Shown here piece by piece: positions 35,203 through 43,656 of a stretch of DNA of 64,000 nucleotides. Numbering within the stretch: position 1 is the first letter of the stretch; the number at the start of each line of letters is the position of its first letter. Both the position numbers and the translations under genes were made by a program. The notes beneath the pieces were generated by a model. The model saw nothing but the letters and a program-made list of their open reading frames with translations, had not been told where the DNA came from and did not search any database. Origin of the DNA: Mycobacterium parmense (GTDB taxonomy: Bacteria; Actinomycetota; Actinomycetes; Mycobacteriales; Mycobacteriaceae); the NCBI RefSeq assembly GCF_010730575.1, contig NZ_AP022614.1, positions 1,054,001 to 1,118,000 of the forward strand. The letters are read 5' to 3'.

Positions 35203-36126
35203 CTAGGCCACCGCCGTTTGGAGTCCGAGCGTGGCGCGCAGCCAGTGACCCATTTCGGCGATGGCCCGGTCGACCTCCTCAACACGGCCAGCCCCCATGA
35301 TGAAGGAGTGCTGCCCCTCATCGACCTGCCGGACGACGACGTCGTTGCCCGCCTCCGTTGCCCTCCGCGAAAAAGCGACTGCATCCGAGGCAAGCAGTTC
35401 ATACTCGCCGTAATACACCGCGAGCGGCGGCAACCCGGACAGGTCGGCCCCGAGCAGATGCACCCGCGCGTCGGTGAATTCCACGCCGGTTCCGTCGAGC
35501 CAGCACGACCGGAACAGCTCCAGCAACCCCCGCGTCAGCAGCTTGTCCCGCCCGGCGTTGGCTTCGATGGATTCCCCAGACAGCGTGACGTCGGTCCACG
35601 GCGAAATGGACAGCACGGCGCCCGGCAGCGCATCGCCCCGATCGCGCAGCCGCAGCGCGAGTTCGACCGCGAGATAGCCACCGATCGAGTGACCGACACT
35701 GGCAATCTTGTCGGGTCGGTAGCCCTGATCAAGCAGCCAGCGGTAGGCGTTGTGCACGTCTTCGACCTGCGCCGGGTACTTGTGCTCCGGGGAACGCCGG
35801 AAGTTCAGTACCAGCGAGCGCGCGCCGGCCGCCTTTGCGAGGTGCCCAGCCGCCTTTCGGTCGGAGTGCATCGACATGAGCACGCTGCCACCCATATGGG
35901 TGTGCAACAGGACGGATTCCGGGTCGCTGTCGACCGGGATGCACCACAGTGCCTCGACCCCGCCGGCGTCCACCTCGGCGTAGGTGACCCCCTCGGGTTC
36001 CTTCGTCGCCAGATGGATGTTCTCGGTCACGTCGCGAATCGTCTCCAGCTCGAAGCTGGGATTCGAGGAGCGCCTGCCGATCTCGGCCAAGAAATCAGCG
36101 AACTCGACCGCCTGCTTGCTTGCCAT
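35203..36126 (-). CDS. Alpha/beta-hydrolase esterase, HSL-type
   Basis: 307-aa hydrolase. The oxyanion segment reads HTHMGGSVL (HGGG-like), the nucleophile Ser lies in GHSIGGY, the acid is probably in the HLLGADLSGLPPLAVYYGEYELL region and the His in DEGQHSFIM. It belongs with hormone-sensitive-lipase-like esterases (Lip family of mycobacteria). The ATG at 36126 has GGAAGGA about nine bases upstream and is preferred to a GTG eight codons earlier. A 36-base imperfect palindrome lies 27 bases upstream. Confidence 0.85.
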   Translation of the reverse strand: MASKQAVEFADFLAEIGRRSSNPSFELETIRDVTENIHLATKEPEGVTYAEVDAGGVEALWCIPVDSDPESVLLHTHMGGSVLMSMHSDRKAAGHLAKAAGARSLVLNFRRSPEHKYPAQVEDVHNAYRWLLDQGYRPDKIASVGHSIGGYLAVELALRLRDRGDALPGAVLSISPWTDVTLSGESIEANAGRDKLLTRGLLELFRSCWLDGTGVEFTDARVHLLGADLSGLPPLAVYYGEYELLASDAVAFSRRATEAGNDVVVRQVDEGQHSFIMGAGRVEEVDRAIAEMGHWLRATLGLQTAVA

Positions 36127-36152
36127 TCCCTTGTTCCTTCCGCTCGGCACCG

Positions 36153-36188
36153 TAGAATAACGATCACTATATAACGTTCGCTATTCTA
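36153..36188. promoter_or_regulatory. 36-base imperfect palindrome upstream of esterase gene
   Basis: Outer arms TAGAATA-A-CGA and the complement of TAGAATA-G-CGA, with an AT-rich centre; 14 of 18 base pairs match. Its place just upstream of the esterase start, in an AT-rich promoter, suggests an operator for a nearby regulator. The TetR gene at 36401-37006 is the nearest candidate. Confidence 0.55.
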
Positions 36189-36400
36189 TGGCTAGCCCTG
36201 AATCGCTGCATACCCCGTCCTGCAGTCGGCCCGCAGCGCGGCCGGGGCGGCCCGGCTCGCGACCCACCGGTTTGGCGAAGTAGGCGTCGAAGGACTTGGT
36301 GTCTGTCAAAGTGCTGATGCGGCAGCGAACCGGTGATCCCTGATGGGACAACCATTTTCGCTTCGTCGCTCTATGGTTCGACCGCCGCCGCCGCCGCGGC

Positions 36401-37006
36401 CTAAGTGGTTTCTGTCGCGGCGAAGGAGGCGATGTGATCGATGGTGGTGTTCAATGCGATTCGAAGGGGCTCGCCGTCGCGCACGGTCTTGGCCAGCAGC
36501 AGGCCGCCTTGCAGGGCAGTCAGCAGTGCCATGGCTAGCCGGTCGACGTCGGCGCTTTCGACGAGTGCGCCGCGAGCCCTCATCGCCGCCAAGCCATCAC
36601 GGATGGCGCCCTGCCAGCGCCGGTAGCCGACCACGACGTCATCTCGAGCAGCGTCGTCTCTGTCGGCGAGCTCGCTGGCCAACGAACCCAATGGGCAGCC
36701 TCCCCGAAAGTCGTTGGCCCGGGCCGCGTCCACGACGGCATCGGCCCAGTCGCGCAATCCGTCGATGTCGTCGAGGTGGGCGAGCAGGGGTTTGTGAAAC
36801 CCGAGGTTCGTGTCGCTCCAATACCCGATGACGGCGCACGTAAGAGAGTGTTTGTCGCCGAAGTAGTGGTAGATCTGCGACGCGCTGACCCCGGCGGCGG
36901 CCTGGAGATCCTCGGTGCTGGTGCCAGCTACTCCCTGCTGGTACATCAGGGCCGCGGCCGCGGCCAGGATGCGGTCACGGGTGGCTTGGCCCTTGCGCGT
37001 GATCAT
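36401..37006 (-). CDS. TetR-family repressor
   Basis: 201-aa TetR protein: helix-turn-helix ALMYQQGVAGTSTEDLQAAAGVSASQIYHYFGDK, then a C-terminal domain with FRGGCPLGSLASELAD. That segment is typical of the YcdC/TetR_C_16-like set found beside SDRs and dehalogenases, and resembles the two other TetRs in the dehalogenase region. ATG at 37006. Its promoter region is partly duplicated about 220 bases further upstream, next to the divergent SDR operon, so it probably controls that operon. Confidence 0.86.
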   Translation of the reverse strand: MITRKGQATRDRILAAAAALMYQQGVAGTSTEDLQAAAGVSASQIYHYFGDKHSLTCAVIGYWSDTNLGFHKPLLAHLDDIDGLRDWADAVVDAARANDFRGGCPLGSLASELADRDDAARDDVVVGYRRWQGAIRDGLAAMRARGALVESADVDRLAMALLTALQGGLLLAKTVRDGEPLRIALNTTIDHIASFAATETT

Positions 37007-37024
37007 CTCACAAGGATACCGATC

Positions 37025-37043
37025 TTGGTGTAGAAATTCCAAA
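37025..37043. promoter_or_regulatory. Candidate TetR operator, copy 1
   Basis: TTGGTGTAGAAATTCCAAA, an imperfect inverted repeat (TTGG...CCAA), 19 bases upstream of the TetR start. An almost identical site recurs at 37248-37266. About 100 bases around each copy are alignable. Confidence 0.55.
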
Positions 37044-37247
37044 GCAGACCAGATTTTGTGGAGTGACCAATCCGGCAGTCTGGCAGGCAAGCGCATGACG
37101 GCGCAGACATCCACCATCGCAAACCGGCGGCGGCGATGGGCCGGTTATCAACGCAGATCGAAGTTCTACATGGTCCAGCAAGCGGCCTGGATGCGGTCAC
37201 GGGTGGCTTAGCCGTCGCGAGTGATCCGTGCTTGAGGGTAACTAGTT

Positions 37248-37266
37248 TTGGTGTTGACATTCCAAA
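37248..37266. promoter_or_regulatory. Candidate TetR operator, copy 2, before the SDR operon
   Basis: TTGGTGTTGACATTCCAAA differs from copy 1 at a few central bases. The flanking 37188-37300 aligns with 36965-37075 (for example ATGCGGTCACGGGTGGCTT in both), so it carries the first codons of a duplicated, truncated TetR gene plus its promoter. It lies 52 bases before the small ORF that leads the SDR. Confidence 0.55.
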
Positions 37267-37317
37267 TGTAATGGAGTTTTGTGAAGTAGATAATCCAGAA
37301 AAACAGAAGGCGGTCAC

Positions 37318-37470
37318 ATGGCAACGCAGGGGTTCACCATCGCGAGGCAGGCCGCCGCCGCGCAGCAACCCGCGGTCCTCACAGGTGACGTCGAGGCGAT
37401 GCCGGGCCGACCGGTCACACCGTTCGCCCGGCGTGTGGACAACCAGCGCCAGCTCTTCAACAACGACTAG
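37318..37470 (+). CDS. Possible 50-aa protein upstream of SDR
   Basis: ATG at 37318 with GAAGG about eight bases upstream opens a 50-codon frame (MATQGFTIARQAAAAQQPAV ... ending QRQLFNND). It ends 28 bases before the SDR start. It has no membrane segment or known motif. It could be a small partner protein or a leader; coding is not certain. Confidence 0.4.
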   Translation: MATQGFTIARQAAAAQQPAVLTGDVEAMPGRPVTPFARRVDNQRQLFNND

Positions 37471-37498
37471 CCAAGCTCCCAGCAGAGAAGGAACACGA

Positions 37499-38230
37499 AT
37501 GAAATTCAGTGGCAAAAACGTCCTCGTCACCGGCGCGACGTCCGGTGTCGGGAGAGAAGCCGCGAAACTGTTCGCCCATCATGGCGCCGCGGTGATCGTC
37601 ACCGGCCGCGACAAAGCTCGCGGCAAAGCCGTGGTCGAGGAGCTCGCCACCGCAAGCGCACCTGCGCGCTTCATCGCCGCCGACCTGAACGTTTCCGACG
37701 ACGTGCGAGGGCTGATTCAGGAGGCCGGGGATGTCGACATTTTGGTCAACAATGCCGGTTTCTGGGAGTTGGCCCCGACCGCGGAAGCCACCGAAGCTGG
37801 TTTGGACGCCATGTTCGCGGTCAACGTCAAGGCACCGTTCCTGCTGACCGCAGCCTATGCGCCGGTGATGGCGGGAAACGGCGGCGGCGCGATAGTGAAC
37901 GTGTCCACGATGGTCGCCGACCGCGGCCAGGCGGGCATGGCCGGCTACGGCGCCTCCAAAGCGGCCCTGGAATCGCTGACCCGCTCCTGGGCCGCGGAAT
38001 ACGGACCCCAGGGCGTGCGCGTCAACGCCGTCGCGCTGGGCCCCACAATGACTCCGGCGATGGACCCGATGGCCCACATGCTGCCCACCTTCGTTGCCGC
38101 TATTCCGTTGGGCCGTGCCGCCCAGCCGATTGAGATCGCCAACGCCATCGCCTACCTGTGCAGCGAGGAGTCGAGCTTCATCACCGGTGCCGTCGTCCCG
38201 GTCGACGGTGGCCGCGTATCGGTGCTGTGA
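37499..38230 (+). CDS. SDR-family oxidoreductase
   Basis: 243-aa classical SDR: VTGATSGVGREAAKLF, DLNVSDDV, DILVNNAGFW, catalytic Ser in VNVSTMVA, YGASKAALES with Tyr-x3-Lys, and C-terminal VPVDGGRV. The preceding residues suit NADP(H) (VTGRDKARGK). AAGGA lies seven bases before the ATG. Downstream of a candidate TetR operator and likely repressed by the adjacent TetR. A second SDR follows after 77 bases. Confidence 0.9.
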   Translation: MKFSGKNVLVTGATSGVGREAAKLFAHHGAAVIVTGRDKARGKAVVEELATASAPARFIAADLNVSDDVRGLIQEAGDVDILVNNAGFWELAPTAEATEAGLDAMFAVNVKAPFLLTAAYAPVMAGNGGGAIVNVSTMVADRGQAGMAGYGASKAALESLTRSWAAEYGPQGVRVNAVALGPTMTPAMDPMAHMLPTFVAAIPLGRAAQPIEIANAIAYLCSEESSFITGAVVPVDGGRVSVL

Positions 38231-38307
38231 CCGGCTGCCCACACTCATCTGATCCTGGGCGCAACGCCCCCACTTTCACGCTAAAACCTCACGATTAGGA
38301 GACTTCG

Positions 38308-39102
38308 ATGAGCAAGCAGCCCTCCCCAAACGGCCGGATGCGGGGCCAGACCGTCCTGGTCACCGGCACCACCAAGGGTGGTATCGGCTACGAGACCGCC
38401 CGCCTTCTCGGTGACGAGGGAGCCATTGTCCTGACGCACGGCCGCACTCCGAAAGCGGCGGGCGCCTCTGTCGACAGCCTCGTGGTCGACGGTAACGGGG
38501 CGGGCAGGTTCATCCCGGTCGCCGCCGATCTGGGCTCGATCGCCGGCGCCCAGCAGTTGGCGGACGCCGCCCGAGCCGTAGCCCCCCAGGGCATCCACGG
38601 TCTGGTCAACAACGCCGGCGCCGGGTTCAACGAGCGGCGGCTGTCCCCGGATGGCTTCGAGATGACCATTGCCATCAACCACGTGGCGGTCGCCGCCCTG
38701 ACCGACGCACTCCTCGACCTGTTGCGCGCGGGTGCGGATTCCTTGGGGAGACCGTCGCGGGTCACCAACATGACCGCGTTGATCGAGGGGCGCGGCAAAG
38801 TCGAGACCGACTGGTCCTATCCGGGCAAATACAGCCAGACTCAGGCCTACTTCGACGCCAAGTTGACCAACCTGCTCTACACCTATGCCCTGGCTCGCCG
38901 CCTCGACGGCCGCGGGGTCACGGTCAACGCGGTCAGCCCCGGCAGCGTGAAATCGGGTTTCGGCGCCAAGGCCGGCGGAACCTTTGGGCTGATGGCACGG
39001 TTCGGCGCACCGCTATACGGGCCCCCCAGCAAAGGCTCCCGCGGAGTCGTGCGAATCATGACCGACCCCGAGCTGGCCACGGCCACCGGCAACGGCGCCT
39101 AG
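38308..39102 (+). CDS. SDR-family oxidoreductase ending at a premature amber codon
   Basis: 264-aa SDR: VLVTGTTKGGIGYETARLL, VNNAGAGFNERR, TNMTALIEGRGK and YFDAKLTNLLYTYAL, with a Tyr-x3-Lys pair. It resembles retinol-dehydrogenase-like SDRs. The TAG at 39100-39102 is followed in the same frame by 54 sense codons (YTPSKLKKSSKKS, TPELQEQVYLQTERILA) up to TAG at 39265-39267. That segment matches the usual C-terminus of such proteins, so the gene has probably lost about 55 residues by one base change. The catalytic part is intact and may still function. Confidence 0.82.
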   Translation: MSKQPSPNGRMRGQTVLVTGTTKGGIGYETARLLGDEGAIVLTHGRTPKAAGASVDSLVVDGNGAGRFIPVAADLGSIAGAQQLADAARAVAPQGIHGLVNNAGAGFNERRLSPDGFEMTIAINHVAVAALTDALLDLLRAGADSLGRPSRVTNMTALIEGRGKVETDWSYPGKYSQTQAYFDAKLTNLLYTYALARRLDGRGVTVNAVSPGSVKSGFGAKAGGTFGLMARFGAPLYGPPSKGSRGVVRIMTDPELATATGNGA

Positions 39103-39267
39103 TACACGCCCTCCAAACTCAAGAAATCCTCCAAGAAGTCCCGCACACCGGAACTGCAGGAGCAGGTCTACCTGCAGACCGAACGCATTCTCGCTGCCCA
39201 CCGCGACAAGCACTCCGGACATGTAGGAGATGGCCGCGTTCGCCGCGCATCGGAGAGTTTCGAGTAG

Positions 39268-39558
39268 GAGTTATCCGAGGCGGCGGATTTGGTGAATGCC
39301 AGCCCACCCAACCGGTCTGTCGAGATATAGGAAAGATCAGCGAGAAGCCTCGTGCACGTCGGCGCGGTGCACCACCCATGTCGATGTCGCCACGCTTACG
39401 GTCAGGTTGTCCACTCGCCCCAGGCTGCTCGCCGGTTTCCTAGTCAACGGCTCACCGTTCATCCGTCGGCGCCCGCGTCTCGATCGCACCCGCGTCGGTT
39501 GCCTCGGGTTCCTCACCCGCGCTTGAACCTCGCGACGATCGCAACTTGTGTACCGATG
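39268..39558. other. 291 bases without a gene, between convergent SDR and kinase genes
   Basis: Short unrecognised frames only. No convincing terminator hairpin was seen by eye. Confidence 0.4.
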
Positions 39559-39924
39559 TCAGGAATCGGCGGCCAATGGCAATCGGACCTCGAAGCGCGC
39601 ACCAGTGTCCAGGTTGCATGCCGAGAGCGTGCCGTGGTGTGCCTCCACCAGTCCCGCCGCGATAGCCAGCCCCAGGCCGGACCCACTGGGTAGTGATGAA
39701 TCGGTCCGCGGTACACGGTCGTTGGAGCCGCGGTAGGCGACGTCGAACACTCTGGGCAGATCGGCTTCGTCGATACCGACGCCGGTGTCATCGACTCGCG
39801 CCCACGCACCCTGCTCGTCTTGGCCGATTGCCAGCTGGACTCGTCCGCCTTGCGGGGTGTGGGCGATCGCGTTGGCCACCAGATTCGACAACACCCGCAC
39901 CAGGGCCCGGCCGCTGCCGATCAC
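39559..39924 (-). CDS. Histidine kinase ATPase domain, separated by a frameshift
   Basis: 121-codon frame encoding the whole catalytic part of a sensor kinase: N box [15 protein letters not shown]1 DDTGVGI, F-like [10 protein letters not shown] and G2 [13 protein letters not shown]. It overlaps the upstream HisKA-containing frame by four bases. Adding one base near 39925 would join the two into a normal kinase (…[14 protein letters not shown]). It is either a true frameshift mutation, a sequencing error, or a split kinase translated by coupling. Confidence 0.8.
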   Translation of the reverse strand: MIGSGRALVRVLSNLVANAIAHTPQGGRVQLAIGQDEQGAWARVDDTGVGIDEADLPRVFDVAYRGSNDRVPRTDSSLPSGSGLGLAIAAGLVEAHHGTLSACNLDTGARFEVRLPLAADS

Positions 39925-40586
39925 CTGTACGGTTCATCGGGCAGATCGACGTGCAATGCCACCCCGGCCCGTTCGGCGACGATCCGATGAGCGGTCACCA
40001 CATCGTCGACCACCTCGTCCAGCGCCACCGTTTCGTGTGCGGGTTGCACCGCGCCGGCGTTGATCTTCGACATCTCGAACAGATCGTCCACCATCTCCGA
40101 TAGCCGGATCGATTCGTGTTCAATATGTTTGGCTTGCTCGCGGGCTTCGTCGTCGTTCACCACGCCGTCGGCGATCGCCTCGGCCCCCGCGCGGATGCCG
40201 GCCAGCGGGGTGCGCAGGTCGTGGCTGACGAACGCCACCAGACGGCGCCGGGACTGCTCGGCTGTCCGCTCGGAGTCTCGGATCTCTTGTTCCCACACCG
40301 TTCTACGGGCTTGGTAACGCGCCAGCAGCACCGCGGCGGGTATTGTCACGACCGACACGACGACCAGCACCACCGCGGTGCGCTCGAATGTTTCGGTGAT
40401 CATGAAGCCGCTGGCGCCGAGAATCCCGGTGAAGGTGGCCAGGGTGGGAATCAACACGAGTGCCACCATGCTCACCGCCAGCGACCGCCACCGGGCGAGG
40501 CGGATGGTCAGCGCGCCAATCAACACCACAGGAATTGACCAGGCGAGCGCCCAACCGGCGATCTCCCACAGGTCAGTCGTCGGCAT
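39921..40586 (-). CDS. Sensor histidine kinase, membrane and HisKA part
   Basis: 221-aa frame. Two or three membrane segments (about residues 11-31, 37-60 and 70-92) precede a linker and a HisKA domain with phosphoacceptor His122 in [12 protein letters not shown]. It stops just where the ATPase domain should begin and the rest is in another frame (39559-39924). ATG at 40586 overlaps the end of the response-regulator gene by 14 bases. The signal is unknown; the extracytoplasmic loop is very short. Confidence 0.82.
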   Translation of the reverse strand: MPTTDLWEIAGWALAWSIPVVLIGALTIRLARWRSLAVSMVALVLIPTLATFTGILGASGFMITETFERTAVVLVVVSVVTIPAAVLLARYQARRTVWEQEIRDSERTAEQSRRRLVAFVSHDLRTPLAGIRAGAEAIADGVVNDDEAREQAKHIEHESIRLSEMVDDLFEMSKINAGAVQPAHETVALDEVVDDVVTAHRIVAERAGVALHVDLPDEPYR

Positions 40587-41268
40587 ATGACGTCGGTCCT
40601 TCCTGCCAGAGGTAGCCGCGGCCCCAGACGGTCTGCACCCGGTGGGCGTCGCCCAGCTTGGTCCGCAGCCGTTTGATGTGCACGGTGACGGTCGACAGAT
40701 CACCGAAATCCCACCGCCACACCAATTTCAGCAGTTCCTGGCGGGAGTACACGGTGTCGGTGTGGGTCAGCAGGAAGAGCAGTAGGTCGAACTCCCGACT
40801 GGTCAGGCTGACCGGTCGGCCATCGACGGTCACCGCGCGGCCCGCGGTGAACACGCGCAGCGAGCCGGCGCTCAGTTCCAGTGGTAGCTCATCGGCTGTC
40901 GAGGGGGCGCGGCGCAGTACCGATCGGACCCGAAGCACCAGTTCACGTGGACTGAACGGCTTCGTCACGTAATCGTCGGCCCCCGCCTCTAATCCGGCGA
41001 TGCGGTCGTCCTCTTCCCCCAGCGCTGTCAGCAGGATCACCGGCACCGCGTAGCCGTCCCCGCGACGCATACTGCGGCACAATGTCATTCCATCCGGGCC
41101 CGGCATCATCACGTCGAGGACGGCGAGGTCGAACTGTTCGGTTCCCAGTAGGTGCAGCGCCTTGTTCCCGTCGCGCGCGATCGACACGTCGTGCCCGTCG
41201 CGTTCCAGATACCTGCGCAGCACATCCCGGACGATGGGGTCGTCGTCGGCGATCAAGATCCGGCTCAC
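40573..41268 (-). CDS. OmpR-type response regulator
   Basis: 231-aa two-domain regulator. The receiver has the acid pair ADDD, phosphoacceptor Asp52 (AVLDVMMPG) and Lys in VTKPFS. The C-terminal winged helix shows [28 protein letters not shown] and [11 protein letters not shown] at 41268 places the start immediately before ILIADDD; GTG at 41280 is possible. It is co-transcribed with the downstream kinase (14-base overlap). Confidence 0.9.
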   Translation of the reverse strand: MSRILIADDDPIVRDVLRRYLERDGHDVSIARDGNKALHLLGTEQFDLAVLDVMMPGPDGMTLCRSMRRGDGYAVPVILLTALGEEDDRIAGLEAGADDYVTKPFSPRELVLRVRSVLRRAPSTADELPLELSAGSLRVFTAGRAVTVDGRPVSLTSREFDLLLFLLTHTDTVYSRQELLKLVWRWDFGDLSTVTVHIKRLRTKLGDAHRVQTVWGRGYLWQEGPTSYADD

Positions 41269-41552
41269 AACACGTGACACTAGACCCGAAAGCGATGACC
41301 AGCTGCGTGAACTTCTGACGCCTGACCTTTCGGCCGCCAGCGTCGGCGACGCCACCGTCAGGCACTGTCAGAGCGAGGTTGGCCCTTGGCGCGTGTGGTT
41401 GCAATCTGATCACCGCATGGTTGACTCCTGCCGTCGCCGTCGCGCCGGGATGGCACGCAGCCCCGCACGCCGCGCGGAACGCCTTAATCGAGCAGCTCCG
41501 CGCGTAGTATCTGACTAGACGCTGCCGCCACACATGTTGCTAGTTAACGTTA

Positions 41553-42086
41553 TTAGCGGATCTCGTCGAGATGGTCGCGCAACGGTGGCAACAGCGCGGC
41601 GAAGGTCATCGCGACCCCGTTCATGCAGTACCGCAGGCCGGTTGGCTGTGGTCCGTCGTCGAACACGTGACCGAGGTGGCTTCCGCACCGGCTACAGAGA
41701 ACTTTGGTACGCGTCATGAACAGGCTGGTGTCGGGACGCTCTACCACGGCGTTGTCCAGGGCCTTCCAGAAGCTCGGCCAGCCGGTGCCGCTGTCGAACT
41801 TGGTATCCGACGAATAGAGATGCAGCGCGCAACCAGCACAACTGAACACACCGTGGCGGTGTTCGTCGTTGAGCGCACTACTGTACGGAGCTTCGGTGCC
41901 TGCCTCGCGCAGCACGCCGTATTGAGCCGCGGTCAAAAGCTTTCGCCACTCGGCGTCGGTGTGGGTGACGGCAAACTGCGTGTCGGCCGGCGAGGACATC
42001 GCGTGCCCGGCGCACGCACTGACCGGGACCATCGACAAGATGGTCACACTTACAGCGGTGAGAACCCGCCGTCTCGTCATATCCAT
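41553..42086 (-). CDS. msrB: Exported methionine-R-sulfoxide reductase (MsrB)
   Basis: 177-aa protein. A signal region (MTRRRVLTAVSVTILSMV) ends near VSAC, possibly a lipobox. The MsrB domain follows: zinc ligands in CAGC and CSRC, SGTGWPSFWKAL, GSHLGHVFDDGP and the catalytic Cys in LRYCMNG. The last motif is usually RYCINS. It would repair oxidised methionine in exported proteins. Start ATG at 42086 or 42080. Confidence 0.88.
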   Translation of the reverse strand: MDMTRRRVLTAVSVTILSMVPVSACAGHAMSSPADTQFAVTHTDAEWRKLLTAAQYGVLREAGTEAPYSSALNDEHRHGVFSCAGCALHLYSSDTKFDSGTGWPSFWKALDNAVVERPDTSLFMTRTKVLCSRCGSHLGHVFDDGPQPTGLRYCMNGVAMTFAALLPPLRDHLDEIR

Positions 42087-42308
42087 CTCACCAACACCCT
42101 TGGCTGACAGGAAGATCATCCAACTCCATCACCGTAATCTCGCCCGCGGTGCCGCGTCTTCGTCAACGCCATTTCGTCATGATTCGGTAAGAAGCTCCGG
42201 AGCTGGGCCTCGGATTGAGGCGCCATTGTTTCGTAAGAATTCGGGCCACCGTTCTCGACTAGCCTGGAGGCAGTAGAGCTGGCATGGACACTGACCGCGG
42301 GGCGCGTC

Positions 42309-42880
42309 GTGCGGAGATCGTCGAGAACCAACCCGATATGGGTGGCCGTGCTGCTGTGCGCGGTCAGCCTCCAAATCACCGCCTGCACGGGCCTGTTCGC
42401 CGGTCTGGGCAAAGCCGCGCCCGCAATGAACATTCCCGGGCCCGCCGTACATGAGCCTGTGGGTACTCAGGGCGCCCGCGAGACTGCGGTGCTGGCGACG
42501 GAGACCCACCTCGGCACCCGAACCGCAGTCAACTACGCCGGCCGGGGAGCCTACAAGCAGGGCACCGCCACGTTCGACTGCCCGCCCAACTCCCGGCCGA
42601 CGCCTTCGCCTTTCGCGGACGGTGGACCCTGGACCACCAGCCCGCGACCGCTGAAGACGACGACGACACCATCGCGCTCAACTACCACGCCCGCAACGTC
42701 TACCTGGTGGTCGGCGGCACCGGCACACTCACCGTGACTAAAGACGATGAGGCTAAACGACTCTCCGTGACTGGACCCCCCAAGATGCACCAGATCGTCG
42801 CCGACGACGCCGGCCGGAACGGGCATCTTGAGGTACGGTTGTCCAGGGGATTGCAGGCCTACTCTTTCACCTACGGCTGA
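42309..42880 (+). pseudogene. Lipoprotein with DipZ-type C-terminal domain, frameshifted
   Basis: The first frame encodes a signal with lipobox (VSLQITAC), then THLGTRTAVNYAGRG and YKQGTATFDC. After a one-base shift near 42583 the next frame continues LPAQLPADAFAFRGRWTLD, IALNYHARNVYLVVGG and GLQAYSFTYG, ending at 42880. These match the C-terminal beta-domain of DipZ-type CcdA-thioredoxin proteins. The CcdA and thioredoxin parts are absent, so it was probably a stand-alone lipoprotein. The frameshift suggests it is now inactive, unless it is a sequencing error. Confidence 0.7.
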
Positions 42881-42889
42881 GGACTATCG

Positions 42890-43012
42890 ATGCAAATGCT
42901 TCGATTTCGGACAGAACCGACGCGGCTCCCTACTTGCACGCTGCTGGTCATTGCGACGTTCAACCTCATCAGTGCCGCGTGCTACACCGCCAAAACGGTT
43001 CAGCCGCAGTAG
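42890..43012 (+). CDS. Possible 40-aa lipoprotein
   Basis: ATG at 42890, ten bases after the preceding stop, opens a 40-codon frame. A basic N-terminus (MQMLRFRTEPTRL) and hydrophobic stretch end in ISAAC, a lipobox-like site, with a ten-residue tail. No clear ribosome-binding site. It sits between the DipZ-domain lipoprotein and a Cys-rich lipoprotein, hinting at a small lipoprotein operon. Confidence 0.4.
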   Translation: MQMLRFRTEPTRLPTCTLLVIATFNLISAACYTAKTVQPQ

Positions 43013-43025
43013 AAAGGGGAGTCCG

Positions 43026-43388
43026 ATTAAATCTGACGCTAGCCGCGCGATCGTGCTCTGCGGTGGTATAGCCGCTCTTGTTTTGGCGGTCGGGTGCGGA
43101 GGTGGCGGTGGTATGTCGCCGAGCAGCACGACTGCACCGGCATCCACCACGACCAATTCGTCCGATGTGACGCCAGCACCGCCATCTGCAGCAACTTCCG
43201 GGGGTCCCACCGGCGGCCGAGGAGTCGGCGGCGCCTTCCCCGGACATCCCGTCATATGTTATGCCGGCCTCAACTGTGGTTGTATCCGCTACATCACCTG
43301 TTACCGCGGGCCAGCTCGGCTACCTCAAACTGCGGAGCCGCCAACTCCGCCACCGCCACAACGCCCTGATGAAGGACCGGATCCGTAG
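43026..43388 (+). CDS. Cys-rich lipoprotein with CGCI motif, probable ATT start
   Basis: About 120 aa. A signal sequence (SRAIVLCGGIAALVLAVGC) ends at a lipobox, followed by a Ser/Thr/Pro linker and the core [20 protein letters not shown], then a Pro-rich tail. The core is shared with the protein at 45770-46141 ([15 protein letters not shown]). No ATG/GTG/TTG stands at the right place; ATT at 43026 has AAAGGGGAG five bases upstream and gives a normal basic signal N-terminus. A GTG at 43051 is the alternative. No known family. Confidence 0.6.
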   Translation: MKSDASRAIVLCGGIAALVLAVGCGGGGGMSPSSTTAPASTTTNSSDVTPAPPSAATSGGPTGGRGVGGAFPGHPVICYAGLNCGCIRYITCYRGPARLPQTAEPPTPPPPQRPDEGPDP

Positions 43389-43603
43389 ACCGACGCCACC
43401 AGGCTGCGTAACTTACCCTGTCAGGCATCGACGCGATCGTGCCATGACCGGAAATCATCATGGTAGCAATGGATTTGGTACAGAACAATCTGAACTGGTA
43501 AACCGGCCTCCCCGGTCTACCCACCTCGGGAACCAACGTCTGGGCAAGGTCGCCTGCCCCGGCGACAACGATCGGTTGACACCCGAATCCCGCAAGGCCA
43601 GGA

Positions 43604-43619
43604 TGTACTAGTCAGTACA
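43604..43619. promoter_or_regulatory. Inverted repeat TGTACT-AGTC-AGTACA
   Basis: Six-base perfect arms, 37 bases before the SDR start. The same core TGTAC-N6-GTACA recurs at 52962-52979 upstream of a methyltransferase gene, so one regulator may bind both. Confidence 0.6.
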
Positions 43620-43656
43620 GCCGGGCGTGACACGTTATCCAAAACAGGAGGTCGTC

